The translations under genes were made by a program, and so were the position numbers. Positions 19,025 through 28,250 of a stretch of 64,000 bases of DNA are shown piece after piece. The first letter of the stretch is position 1. Each line of letters opens with the position of its first letter. This DNA is from Sphingobacterium sp. UGAL515B_05 (GTDB lineage Bacteria; Bacteroidota; Bacteroidia; Sphingobacteriales; Sphingobacteriaceae): assembly GCF_033097525.1 (NCBI RefSeq), contig NZ_CP109907.1, positions 1,736,001 to 1,800,000 on the forward strand, given 5' to 3'. The notes beneath the pieces are model-generated. The model was given only the letters and a program-made list of their open reading frames with translations, did no database searches and was not told the origin of the DNA.

Positions 19025-19343
19025 AATAAAATAGATAATAGGACTAGGCGTTACACAATCTTATGATTGCATTTAACTATATCTCAAAATTAGGGTAATT
19101 GGCGATAGATGGCTAAAATTGACAGGGGACAAATTGGGGACAATCACATACTTAGCTAAAAATCAATCGTATATTGTATTTTTATATTGGGTTTATTGAA
19201 TAACTTACTTAAGGGCTATACAAATTCGAGTTTTGCATTTCTTCCTGAGAGCAGGAATCAGCTACACGCTAAATTAGCTCGTGTAGCTGATTATATCGAT
19301 CTGAGCTTACAAGGAAATAGTTTAACTTGTAGCTAGATTGAAA
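19025..19343. other. Intergenic region with direct repeat and long hairpin
   Basis: No gene is visible in these 319 bp. There are two GGGGACAA copies at 19125-19132 and 19136-19143, spaced 11 bp, and a perfect 13-bp inverted repeat at 19256-19292. Promoter signals for the minus gene starting at 19024 should lie here, but no convincing -33/-7 pair was identified. Confidence 0.6.
19256..19292 (-). terminator. Hairpin downstream of manC
   Basis: Arms AATCAGCTACACG and CGTGTAGCTGATT form a perfect 13-bp stem around an 11-nt loop, 52 nt after the stop of the minus-strand manC. There is no long T tract, so it may act as a terminator, an mRNA 3' stabiliser or a protein site. A shorter TTCCT/AGGAA hairpin lies directly beside it. 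Confidence 0.5.
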
Positions 19344-20342
19344 TTAGTCGATCAGTTTGGACTGATGACGTTCCAATGTATTATAAATTTTCTTGACATC
19401 CTGGGATTTCTCTTTTTGTAATACCAGTATCGCATCTTTTGTATGTACAAGAATACTATCGCGCATCCCCACAAATGCCGTATAGATATCAGTACCGATA
19501 ACCATATTGCCATTCTCATCAACCGGATGACCCGTCTGTTTCAAATAATCATACATCGACTCAAAGGAACCGAGATCGGACCATTGAAAACTGGTGGCGA
19601 CAACACGAATTTTCTTGGAGCGCTCCATCACCGCATAATCAATGGAGATTGATGGAATCTCTTTAGATAAGGCCAAATCCAGCTCACCATCCTTGCGATG
19701 CTGCCATGCGTTGAATGCTGTTGCATACACTTTTGGTTCAAAGGTCTGTAACTCGGCCAGAAACGTATCCGCTCGAAAACAGAACATCCCAGAATTCCAT
19801 AAGAAATTGCCGCGTTCAATAAAATCCTCGGCCGTATCTTGATTCGGCTTCTCGCGGAAAGACAAAACTTTATCATCCTTATATTCGATATAGCCATACC
19901 CTGTTTCAGGACGTGTCGGCTGAATACCAAACGTAACAATATAACCTTTATTAGCCTTTTCTATCCCAGCTTTGATTGCTTCGGCATAAGCCTCCTCCCC
20001 AACAATCACATGATCGGAAGGTGTGACGATCAAAATATCATCCGGCTGTGCTGCAAAGGCAGCGAAAGCAATAGCAGCAGCTGTATTACGGGGTGTAGCC
20101 TCGACAATGTCAATATAGTCTATCTTATTGTTTTCCATGACTTCACGGCTCAAACTATGATTATCACAGTTACCTACAACAATCACTTGTCCGCAAAGGG
20201 ATTGATTACGTTTAACGGTCATTTCAAACAATGAGCCATCCTTAAATAAATCAAGGTATTGCTTGGGATAGCTTTTACGTGAAAGCGGCCACAAACGGCT
20301 ACCTACTCCACCTGTTAAAATAACATGTATAATATTGCTCAT
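19344..20342 (-). CDS. manC: Mannose-1-phosphate guanylyltransferase
   Basis: The 332-residue protein begins with the pyrophosphorylase signature LTGGVGSRLWPLSRKSYPKQ and has VTPSDHVI near 97, FREKPNQDTAEDFI near 160 and WNSGMFCF near 177, all typical of GDP-mannose pyrophosphorylases. It makes GDP-mannose from mannose-1-phosphate and GTP. It is the short form without the C-terminal phosphomannose isomerase domain. It is the last gene of the right polysaccharide locus, 5 nt after a TagD-like nucleotidyltransferase. GDP-fucose or GDP-rhamnose enzymes are not seen nearby, so GDP-mannose may be used directly. Confidence 0.92.
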   Translation of the reverse strand: MSNIIHVILTGGVGSRLWPLSRKSYPKQYLDLFKDGSLFEMTVKRNQSLCGQVIVVGNCDNHSLSREVMENNKIDYIDIVEATPRNTAAAIAFAAFAAQPDDILIVTPSDHVIVGEEAYAEAIKAGIEKANKGYIVTFGIQPTRPETGYGYIEYKDDKVLSFREKPNQDTAEDFIERGNFLWNSGMFCFRADTFLAELQTFEPKVYATAFNAWQHRKDGELDLALSKEIPSISIDYAVMERSKKIRVVATSFQWSDLGSFESMYDYLKQTGHPVDENGNMVIGTDIYTAFVGMRDSILVHTKDAILVLQKEKSQDVKKIYNTLERHQSKLID

Positions 20343-20347
20343 AATAA

Positions 20348-20770
20348 TTAATGTTTCTCCGCCTCTTTATCAGCGACAACCTTTCGTAATCCTGCACTTG
20401 AAAAACGATGTGTACGTTTGTTATAATAGATCTCTATATTTTCTTCCACACAATATGAACGCCCCGAAAAATCTTTGTCACGATATTCCTCGCCAATAAT
20501 ACGGATATGAATAGGAAGTGCTTTGATCATATCAATCAAGTCTTGCTCCGTCTCATAGGGGATAATTTCATCGACATAACGACAACCTTCCAATTGTACA
20601 TACCGCTCGACAATTGTTTGCGTCGGTTTAGCTTTCTCAGGAAATACCTCTGAAGGATCTGTATTTAAACCAACAATCAGGTAATCACAATTTCTTTTTG
20701 CTTCTTCAAGCATCATAATATGGCCAGCGTGTAATAAATCGAACACGCCAAAGGTAATTCCAATTTTCAT
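20348..20770 (-). CDS. TagD-like cytidylyltransferase-family protein, copy 2
   Basis: The 140-residue protein has the nucleotidyltransferase motif GVFDLLHAGHIMMLEEAK (HxGH at about residues 15-18), GLNTDP near 34, and HRFSSAGLRK near 124 in the position of the RTEGISTT motif of glycerol-3-phosphate cytidylyltransferase. It should activate a small phosphorylated compound as a CDP (or other NDP) derivative. It is paralogous to the adjacent 20830 gene, with about half the residues identical by eye. The variant C-terminal motif means glycerol phosphate cannot be assumed as the substrate. Confidence 0.78.
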   Translation of the reverse strand: MKIGITFGVFDLLHAGHIMMLEEAKRNCDYLIVGLNTDPSEVFPEKAKPTQTIVERYVQLEGCRYVDEIIPYETEQDLIDMIKALPIHIRIIGEEYRDKDFSGRSYCVEENIEIYYNKRTHRFSSAGLRKVVADKEAEKH

Positions 20771-20829
20771 CGTATAATCTTTTCTCTAATGGTTGATTAG
20801 ATCGTTTAGCTAATTACTATTTATAATGA

Positions 20830-21294
20830 TTAGACTATTTCTAGAGCCGTTCCATCTTGTGAATTGGCGTCTGCAACAATTCTCCGCAAGCCCGAGCTTG
20901 AGAAGCGGTGGTCCCTGCTATTGAAATAGAGCTCAATACCTTTTTCCTCACAATAGGTTCTTCCAGTAAAGCTTTTCTCGCGGTATTCATCGCCAACAAT
21001 TCGCACATCAATATTGAATGAGCGTAAGATATCTTCTAAATCTTGCTCAGTTGCATAAGGAACGATCTGATCGACATATTTACAGCCCTTGAGCTGTATA
21101 TAACGTTCTACAACAGTCTGAACAGGTTTATTTTTTTCAGGACGGTCAATAGTTGGATCTGTCTGCAGGCCACAGATCAAATAGTCACATTGTCTTTTTG
21201 CATCTTCCAACATTTTAATATGCCCAGCATGCAGTAGGTCGAATGCACTGAAAGTAATACCAATTCGCATTCCTTTTTCTGGAATTTTTATCAT
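20830..21294 (-). CDS. TagD-like cytidylyltransferase-family protein, copy 1
   Basis: The product is 154 residues from ATG 21294; the homologous core starts at a second ATG at 21270 (MRIGITFSAFDLLHAGH), so the shorter 146-residue form is equally possible. Motifs are the same as in the neighbouring paralogue: HAGHIKMLEDAK, GLQTDPTID, GDEYREKSFTGR and HRFSSSGLRR. Both paralogues lie between wecB and manC in one transcription direction with a 59-bp gap. Two similar enzymes could act on different substrates, or form a heteromer. No matching transferase of the CDP-glycerol type is seen in the window. Confidence 0.75.
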   Translation of the reverse strand: MIKIPEKGMRIGITFSAFDLLHAGHIKMLEDAKRQCDYLICGLQTDPTIDRPEKNKPVQTVVERYIQLKGCKYVDQIVPYATEQDLEDILRSFNIDVRIVGDEYREKSFTGRTYCEEKGIELYFNSRDHRFSSSGLRRIVADANSQDGTALEIV

Positions 21295-21427
21295 AGTCGC
21301 ATTGATTTTAATAGAATAGAAATTTTATTGTATTCATATACCAAAGATAAGATATATCTAATAACAAACAGAGGGAAGATTTGGTTCGAAAATTATATAA
21401 TTATTGATTTGAGGAGATCTAACGACA

Positions 21428-22546
21428 TTAATTAAGATTCTTAATAAAATTAATAATATGAGTTGCCGCTTTCCCATCACCATATGGATTATGTAATTCA
21501 CTCATCTTATTATAAAGTACTTTATTACTCAATAAATTATTCGTATTCTCTATTATTTTGATCTTGTCGGTTCCAACTAGGATAACAGTTCCAGCGGCTA
21601 CGGCTTCAGGGCGTTCGGTTGTATCACGCATAACTAATACTGGCTTACCTAGGCTCGGCGCCTCTTCTTGTACCCCACCTGAATCAGTAATTATTAAGTA
21701 AGACTCATTCATCAACCAAACAAATGCTGGGTATGAAAGGGGATCAATTAAATAAACATTATCAACACAGGAAAGCACATCATATACTGGTCTTTTAACA
21801 TTTGGATTTAAATGAACAGGATATACTAACTGAATATCGGGGTTCTGCAATGCAATTTCCTTTAATGCTGCACAAATATTTATAAACCCCTCTCCGTGAT
21901 TCTCACGACGATGCCCAGTAACCAGAATTAATCTTTTTGAACGGTCTACAATTCTTTTAAGAAAGTTTATCTCTTCATTATCTAAGTTCCTAACACGGTC
22001 AACACTATCAACAAGCGCATCAATCACTGTATTTCCAGTAACCAAAATATTAGATTCTGAAATATTCTCTAACAATAAATTTCTTTTGGATATCTCAGTA
22101 GGGGCAAAATGATAATCACAGATTCGTCCTGCTACCTGCCTATTGATTTCCTCAGGAAATGGGGAGCGTCTATTGTTGGTCCGCAGTCCAGCTTCCACAT
22201 GACAAACTTTCGCCCCAGAATAAAAAGCAGCTATTGATGATGCCATGGTTGTAGTTGTATCGCCATGAACATATACATAGTCAGGATTGAATTCCTTCAA
22301 AATATCTTTTAATCCTAAAATAATATCTGCGGTTAAATTATAAAGGTTTTGACCAGGGCTCATTAGATTTAAATCGAAATCAGGCTTTATATCAAAAAAA
22401 TCTAGTACTTGATCGAGCATTTCACGATGCTGCGCGGTGACACAAACCTTAGTCTCAAATGTTGGATCTGATTTGAATGCTTTTACAAGTGGTGCCATCT
22501 TAATGGCTTCAGGCCGTGTACCGAATATAATTAGGTTTTTCTTCAT
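21428..22546 (-). CDS. wecB: UDP-N-acetylglucosamine 2-epimerase (non-hydrolysing), copy 2
   Basis: The 372-residue enzyme has the same motifs as the copy at 7226-8344: GTRPEAIKMAPLVKAF, YVHGDTTTT, VEAGLRTNNRRSPFPEEINR, GHRRENHGEGF and TDSGGVQEEAPSLGKPVLVM. It converts UDP-GlcNAc to UDP-ManNAc. There is no wecC next to it in this locus, so either UDP-ManNAc is used directly, or it depends on WecC of the left locus. It lies downstream of the exonuclease gene and upstream of the TagD-like genes. Confidence 0.93.
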   Translation of the reverse strand: MKKNLIIFGTRPEAIKMAPLVKAFKSDPTFETKVCVTAQHREMLDQVLDFFDIKPDFDLNLMSPGQNLYNLTADIILGLKDILKEFNPDYVYVHGDTTTTMASSIAAFYSGAKVCHVEAGLRTNNRRSPFPEEINRQVAGRICDYHFAPTEISKRNLLLENISESNILVTGNTVIDALVDSVDRVRNLDNEEINFLKRIVDRSKRLILVTGHRRENHGEGFINICAALKEIALQNPDIQLVYPVHLNPNVKRPVYDVLSCVDNVYLIDPLSYPAFVWLMNESYLIITDSGGVQEEAPSLGKPVLVMRDTTERPEAVAAGTVILVGTDKIKIIENTNNLLSNKVLYNKMSELHNPYGDGKAATHIINFIKNLN

Positions 22547-22614
22547 AAAGAATTATATTAAGAATGTAGCTAATGCGATCAATAGCTAATTAAACAAAAA
22601 GAACTTTTAATAGA

Positions 22615-23136
22615 TTACACGAGTGATGCAACATTTTCATGTTTGAGATATAATTGCGCACAGGCTCTAGCATCAGAAAGGGCTTCATGGTGGTTAAGTT
22701 CAATACCAAGTACTTCACAGCATGCATTCAAACGGGCAGGTTTAAAGCCCTTGCCCTGATATATTTTAAAGGTGCACTCCCATTTTTCCTGCAAACCAAG
22801 GTGTTCGTAAGGCAGATTGTAATAATGCATGGTTTTGCGAAGCACTCCACGATCGAACAACTCGTTATGCGCGACCATAATTCGATTATTGATAAGCGGA
22901 TAAATCTGTGGAAATAAGTCTTTGAAGGTAGGAGATTGCGCAGTATCCCTGGGTCTGATACCATGCACCCGTGTGGTCTGCCACATGTACTGATTTTGAG
23001 GAGGCTGTATCAATGAATAAAATTCTTCAACAATAACTCCCTGCTCTACAACAACCAAACCTACAGCGCAGGCTGAATTTTGATTCGCTGTAGCTGTTTC
23101 GAAATCTATTGCTGTAAAACTTAATCCTGATTGCAT
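22615..23136 (-). CDS. DnaQ-like 3'-5' exonuclease (DEDDh)
   Basis: The start is taken at ATG 23136 (MQSGLSFTAIDFETA); a GTG two codons upstream is possible. The 173-residue protein has the ExoI motif AIDFETATA, the ExoII region AHNELFDRGVL near residue 92 and the ExoIII motif HHEALSDARACA near 152, so the DEDDh residues are all present. It matches stand-alone exonuclease domains of the PolIII epsilon type. It is located between the WecA-like gene and wecB and in the same direction, an odd neighbour for polysaccharide genes. A link with the pathway is not implied. Confidence 0.85.
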   Translation of the reverse strand: MQSGLSFTAIDFETATANQNSACAVGLVVVEQGVIVEEFYSLIQPPQNQYMWQTTRVHGIRPRDTAQSPTFKDLFPQIYPLINNRIMVAHNELFDRGVLRKTMHYYNLPYEHLGLQEKWECTFKIYQGKGFKPARLNACCEVLGIELNHHEALSDARACAQLYLKHENVASLV

Positions 23137-23204
23137 AATCACTCTTCCTAAAGTTGCGGTAAAATTACTACTTTTTTCATTTTACCCAAACTCCGCGTGC
23201 TAAA

Positions 23205-24325
23205 TCAGACGCCACGTTGCATTAAGGTGCCGGCAACCTCTTTTTGTGGCATTTCAATTACTTTTGTTTCTGGTGTCAACTTAACTTGGGGTAGAAGAGC
23301 TTTTTTCCTTCTTCTATGTGCTTTAAGCTGCTTTAACCGACGGTGACGAATGGCATAACGCTCCTCTCCTTTGATATAATAATTATTGAAAATAAATTGC
23401 TTCCACACAAGATAAAATGCACTCAATATAGATAACGCAACAATAGCAAAGGACCACTGAATGGATGCTCCAAATTGCACAATATAAATAACGGTAGCGC
23501 CAAGACCCAATTGAACCAGTCCATACCCTAGAGAAACAAATAGACTATTATATCCAACTTCGTTACTTAGCATATGTAACAAAAAAGTGCGGTGTGGCTC
23601 GAAAATATGGTAACCTTGATAGACGCGGCGTGCTACAGACCAACCTATTTCTATACCGTAGACAGCGAGGAAAAGAATATAGCTAAATTCACCTGTTTTT
23701 AAGATAAGCTTTCCTAAAGCAAACAACAACATAAAGGATAAAACCGCCGGTCCCACATCGCCCGCAAAGCAAGCCGCTTTTTTACGGAAATTAAAAAATC
23801 CGAAAACGACAACCCCAGTAAAGTATAGATCAAGAAATCTTGTTCGATATAGTTTATTTTGGTATTCACATAAAGTAAAAGTCCGCCCATAACCAATGTA
23901 CAGCTAGCCGTCATGCCATTGATACCGTCCATAAAATTATAAGCATTAATAACACCTATGGTAAAAACAAATGCTAAAACAAGGTAATACCATGGATAGT
24001 TAAGCACACCAAACTGATATCCCATCAGTAGCACAGATGCCAAGTGTACTGCTAATCTAGCCGCGGGATGTACTCCACGAATATCGTCCAAGAAAGATAT
24101 ATAAGTTAATAGCGAAAGCCCCAGAAAAAACCATGGATATTCGAAATCATGGCTAACAAAATATAGCATTGAAGCAACATAAAAAATAATTCCTGCGCCT
24201 CGAATGGTCACCTTGGTATGTGAGGAACGCTCGTTAGGCTTATCTATGATGTTAAACTTATCTGCAATCTTCAAATAAAGTAGCTCTAGAACAAAAAGTA
24301 TTATCAGCGTAAAGATATAAATCAT
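23205..24325 (-). pseudogene. WecA/MraY-family sugar-1-phosphate transferase, split by one-base frameshift
   Basis: The first frame (ATG 24325) has multiple membrane helices, the DD motif in SFLDDIRGVHPAARLAVH and NAYNFMDGINGM, all typical of polyprenyl-phosphate GlcNAc-1-phosphate transferases. It then leaves the family frame at about 23813-23816 (a run of four C on the plus strand). The other frame continues with NFRKKAACFAGDVGPAVLSF (the GDVG motif) and HRTFLLHML. Adding one base to the run restores about 373 codons. This would be the initiating transferase that puts the first sugar phosphate on undecaprenyl phosphate. The break would abolish activity unless frameshifting, phase variation or sequencing error applies. 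Confidence 0.82.
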
Positions 24326-24357
24326 AAAATATAATTAGTGAGTCAAATAAAGCTGTG

Positions 24358-24390
24358 CAAATATAATAATATTAAGTTTCATTTAACGAA
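24358..24390 (-). promoter_or_regulatory. Possible Bacteroidota promoter for the WecA-like gene
   Basis: On the minus strand TATATTTG (24358-24365) matches the TAnnTTTG -7 consensus. A weaker TTCG lies 21 nt upstream in place of TTTG. It would start transcription about 26 nt before the ATG at 24325, making wecA to manC a separate unit. Confidence 0.4.
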
Positions 24391-24564
24391 CGTTAACCGT
24401 ATTATAAACGCTACACTTTTGTGTGCTTTTTTTTAATTTTTATATAATACCAAATATAATACCAAGTTTCTAACCAAATAAAGTTTTAATTTATCTTAGT
24501 CAAAACACTACTAATAAAGGATATATATTATGATAGAACATAGCCCTCACTCCTAAAGATTAAT

Positions 24565-25713
24565 CTATTTCTCGATAATATAATTCACCTGATTCTCCAG
24601 ATAATTCTTACGATCTAGCATATAACGATTTCTCAAGATATTTGTCTTAATTGACTTATAAAACTCTTGATCATCAATCAATCTGCGTATTGCAACGGCT
24701 ATGCTTTCTGAATTATTTTCCCTAAGAACAACTCCATTTAAGTCATTAAAAACAAGATCGTTACAACCCCTAGAATTTGCTGTAATAACTGGAATGCCCA
24801 TTGCTAGCGCTTCTATTATACAAACAGGCATCCCCTCTTTTTCACTCGGGAAAACAAATAAATCAGTAATACTTAAAAATTTTTCAACATCACTTCTAAA
24901 TCCTAGATTGATGATATTTTTGCACCCTTCCATTTTTATTGTCTCCTCTTTAGACAAACCTGTACCATGAGCTGGGTCCTCACCACCTATCAACAACAGC
25001 TTAATGTTTTTATATTTATCTTCCTCAGTTAACTTTAAGATGGCCGCGACAAGTTTACCGAATCCTTTAAAAAAAACAAACCGGCCTGTAAACGAGATCA
25101 CCATATCCTGATTAGAAATATTCAAGGAGGCACGGATTTCACCTTTCATTTCTGCGGAAAATCTATCTGGATCAAATCTTTCTAGATCGCACCCTAACCC
25201 CGCTGTCGATAAGAGGTTAATATCTCTATTTGGAAATTCTAGTTTAAGCGCATCCTTATCCGATTGATTTAAAACCCAAACATCGTCTATACGACGAACA
25301 CATCTTTTCTCAATGAACTTATACATCCAATGCTTAAAAATACCACTCACCGCAGGGTAGCCAAGTCCATGAAACATCCCAGCCGTATGATACTGAAGTC
25401 GCCCTGTGAATGTTGCAGTGAACATACCAGTCGTAAAATGAATAAAGACAAAAGAAGGTGATATTTCTTTCAATATCTTTTTAATTTTATTAGATATCGA
25501 AATATGTTTTAAAATATTGAATCCCCTAGGAAAATCTACAAAAAAGAACTTAACCCCCTCATTTCGATAATTATACTTATCATCTATATTAATCACTTTA
25601 TCAGATGAACAAATTACACTTACATCAATGGATTTACGACACAATTCGACTGATAACTCCCCTAAAAAATTGTTAAAACCACCATAATCTGTGATTATAA
25701 ATACCATTTTCAT
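24565..25713 (-). CDS. Glycosyltransferase, GT4
   Basis: The 382-residue GT-B protein has VISFTGRFVFFKGFGKLVAA near residue 195, which opens the donor-binding domain, LLIGGEDP near 234, and the E-x7-E motif in EKEGMPVCIIEALAMG near 285-295. It is close to the GT4 enzymes that add hexoses to lipid-linked oligosaccharides in Gram-negative capsules. It is the last gene of the AT-rich block of the right locus and is followed by a 239-bp gap before the WecA-like gene. The sugar it transfers is unknown. Confidence 0.9.
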   Translation of the reverse strand: MKMVFIITDYGGFNNFLGELSVELCRKSIDVSVICSSDKVINIDDKYNYRNEGVKFFFVDFPRGFNILKHISISNKIKKILKEISPSFVFIHFTTGMFTATFTGRLQYHTAGMFHGLGYPAVSGIFKHWMYKFIEKRCVRRIDDVWVLNQSDKDALKLEFPNRDINLLSTAGLGCDLERFDPDRFSAEMKGEIRASLNISNQDMVISFTGRFVFFKGFGKLVAAILKLTEEDKYKNIKLLLIGGEDPAHGTGLSKEETIKMEGCKNIINLGFRSDVEKFLSITDLFVFPSEKEGMPVCIIEALAMGIPVITANSRGCNDLVFNDLNGVVLRENNSESIAVAIRRLIDDQEFYKSIKTNILRNRYMLDRKNYLENQVNYIIEK

Positions 25714-25862
25714 AAAAACCTCTCTAAATAAAACTATTCAGTTTACCTACTACTCCGCGCCACCTTCCGACCGGATATCTCAATTTAAGTTGCAAAAGTG
25801 GATAAAAAAAAGTCATATTTTTACTATTAAAACCTCCATAAAGTTAACTAACCCACTATAAG

Positions 25863-27167
25863 TCAAAGTTTAATATATCGTTTTATAAAAAAAAATTGAA
25901 GTATAGTGTGGACAATATAGCTGATCAGATAGGCTATACTAAGACCCCATGCCCCTTGTTTAAGTACTAGAATAAATAAATAGGCAGAAACAATCAAAAC
26001 TAATCCCCAGATTAGATTAAACATAAAACCCAACCACATTTTTCCTTGACTGGCTATTGCTTGGCCTACAACATTATTAACCGCTACAAATCCTGTCGTT
26101 ATAAACATTACAATCATTGGCATTAGCGCATCATCATATTGCCTCCCATAAAAATGAATAATTAAAGGAGATGCAAAAACGAAAACTATTACTAGCAATA
26201 TACTTAGATATATATTTATTTTAAGATTTTTCTCGAAAATAAGATTATACTCAGATTTACTGTGAGCACTCGAGGCCAACAATGGCAATACAATTTGAGC
26301 TAACGCAGAAGGTATAAATAATACCGTATTCCGCCATTGATTTGCTATATCAAAATTAGCCATCTGCTCATATCCTTTTAATTGATTCACAAGCAAATAA
26401 TTACAAAACCACACCACAGGACCAACTACCAGACCAGCCAAAATTGCTGGGAGGCTGAACTTCCACAAAACGGAAAATTCATCGAAGTTTTGTCTTTCAA
26501 ATAGATTAACTCTAAATTTTGAATAAAACACCTTTTTTAATGTAATATAATTTAACAGAAAGAGAATGACGAAATTGGATCCAAATGCAACCACTACTGC
26601 TTCCAAACTATAATACTTTGAAGAAAAGATTAACGCTAAGGAGGAAATAATTCCGGCAACCACGTTATTAATTGATGCCTTTTTGAATTGTTCTAGTCCA
26701 GCGAGAATTCCATTTTGGATCCCATTCAAAGAAGAGAAAAACAAAATAAATGAGCTAATTCTAATTTCTTTGGAAAGCACTTCGGCATTAATTTCTAAGG
26801 CAATGTCGTCTGCAAAAACAAATATTAATATTGAAATTAAAACACTAATAATCAATGCAGATAGATTAGACAAGCCGACTATTTTCTCTACTTTTGTCTT
26901 ATCAATATCTTTATACTGAGAAATATATTTGGTTGCCGTTAAACCTAATTCTAGACCGGTAAACATAACAAAAGTAAGTATTGTTGATTTTATTATCCCA
27001 AAATACCCATATTCCTCCTTTCCCAAAAAACGAGTCATCAAAATCGTTGCGAGTAATAAAACTGATTTCGACAATACATTGCCCGCAAGGATCCAAAAAC
27101 TATGACTAAATATTCGTTTATTTAATTCAGATGACAATGCACCGGTAAGTTTATCTTTTATTCTCAT
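25863..27167 (-). CDS. Polysaccharide flippase (Wzx-like, MOP superfamily)
   Basis: The start is placed at ATG 27167 (MRIKDKLTGALSSELNK). A longer frame from a TTG at 27215 exists but is less likely. The 434-residue protein has about 12 membrane helices, with the conserved N-terminal part SHSFWILAGNVLSKSVLLLA followed by TRFLGKEEYGYFGIIKS. It belongs to the MOP superfamily of lipid-linked oligosaccharide flippases. Its role is export of the repeat unit of the right locus. It differs strongly from the flippase at 4305-5783, as expected if each serves its own polymer. Confidence 0.86.
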   Translation of the reverse strand: MRIKDKLTGALSSELNKRIFSHSFWILAGNVLSKSVLLLATILMTRFLGKEEYGYFGIIKSTILTFVMFTGLELGLTATKYISQYKDIDKTKVEKIVGLSNLSALIISVLISILIFVFADDIALEINAEVLSKEIRISSFILFFSSLNGIQNGILAGLEQFKKASINNVVAGIISSLALIFSSKYYSLEAVVVAFGSNFVILFLLNYITLKKVFYSKFRVNLFERQNFDEFSVLWKFSLPAILAGLVVGPVVWFCNYLLVNQLKGYEQMANFDIANQWRNTVLFIPSALAQIVLPLLASSAHSKSEYNLIFEKNLKINIYLSILLVIVFVFASPLIIHFYGRQYDDALMPMIVMFITTGFVAVNNVVGQAIASQGKMWLGFMFNLIWGLVLIVSAYLFILVLKQGAWGLSIAYLISYIVHTILQFFFIKRYIKL

Positions 27168-27335
27168 GTACTTTATTCTTTTAATAATATTCGCCTCTAT
27201 TTTGTAACCCCACAACTATTTGTGATACACAAAACTTTTAAACAATAGGCCTTAATACATATTAGCAAATCGTCCCCTCAAAAAACACTCTTGCTATATT
27301 ATATCAAGAGAATAAGCTATTTAAAAATCGATAAA

Positions 27336-28250
27336 CTACCAAGAATAGGGGCATTTGCCAACCCGTCCTCTTATTCCATCAATAATTCCGAAAAAGCTAT
27401 ATTTAAGATATTTTAGTTTTTCTTTAGACAAACACATAAAAACCACAAACCGCATAAAATTAAATGTAATCTCACGTAACTTGTAACCAGAATCGATAGA
27501 TTTATTTCTAAGCATAAAAATACTATTTCTGTAAAGATAATATCTTCGCAATGGACTATGAACCGATATTTTCCTCCCAAATACAGATGTACGACTATCC
27601 CCTATATTATGCTCCATCTTTGCTAAAGGTGAAGCATATATTGTATACCCCTTTGACTTTGCCCTAAAAGCCCATTCAACATCAATATAATCGATAAATA
27701 ATCTTTCATCCATATTACCAACCTCATCAATAACTTTATGCGAAATTAGACTTCCCGATGCAATTACAAATGTAGCTTCTACAGCCTCCGAAGAAGGAAT
27801 TACCCGTTCAATAAATGGTCCCCAATATCTTGTTATTGGATAATTCTCACCAGTTTTTTTATTATAATAACTTGCTCCAACAACACCAACTTTAATACCG
27901 GACGCAATTAAACCGGCTTCCGAAGCAAGTAGATTAGTAACAAAACTAGATTCTAGAATTGAATCTTGATCCAGTAATAAGAAATGTGTATCTCCGATAT
28001 TTTTAGATAGTGCTATTCCTTGATTCTGAGCTGCAGCCAGACCAACATTCGCTGTATTGAAGTGAGTCAATATGCGTAAAGAGCCTTGTATTTTTATCGA
28101 AGCTAACAAAGATTGTATCTCGTCAATATTAAAAGAACCATTATCAACCAATATGATATTCTCAACCTGGCCAATAATAGAAAAAATTTGTCTTTCAAGC
28201 ACTTTAATATCAGGATTATAGGTAACTGTAATAGCACTAATTTTATTCAT
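27336..28250 (-). CDS. Glycosyltransferase, GT2 (rhamnosyltransferase-like)
   Basis: The start is the ATG at 28250 (MNKISAITVTYNPD), which overlaps the end of the polymerase gene by 8 nt. An upstream TTG is rejected. The 304-residue protein has the GT2 core: ITVTYNPDIKVLERQI, IILVDNGS near 40, the metal-binding LLLDQDS (DxD-like) near 95, and LFIDYIDVEWAFRAKSKGY near 185 with the catalytic Asp/ED-type motif. This pattern is common in enzymes annotated as rhamnosyltransferases. No dTDP-rhamnose genes are in the window, so the donor is uncertain. Confidence 0.85.
   Translation of the reverse strand: MNKISAITVTYNPDIKVLERQIFSIIGQVENIILVDNGSFNIDEIQSLLASIKIQGSLRILTHFNTANVGLAAAQNQGIALSKNIGDTHFLLLDQDSILESSFVTNLLASEAGLIASGIKVGVVGASYYNKKTGENYPITRYWGPFIERVIPSSEAVEATFVIASGSLISHKVIDEVGNMDERLFIDYIDVEWAFRAKSKGYTIYASPLAKMEHNIGDSRTSVFGRKISVHSPLRRYYLYRNSIFMLRNKSIDSGYKLREITFNFMRFVVFMCLSKEKLKYLKYSFFGIIDGIRGRVGKCPYSW

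Noticed and set aside
19628..20234. Open frames overlapping manC on both strands
   Set aside because: They are shadows: manC has all catalytic motifs and continuous family similarity, while these have none.
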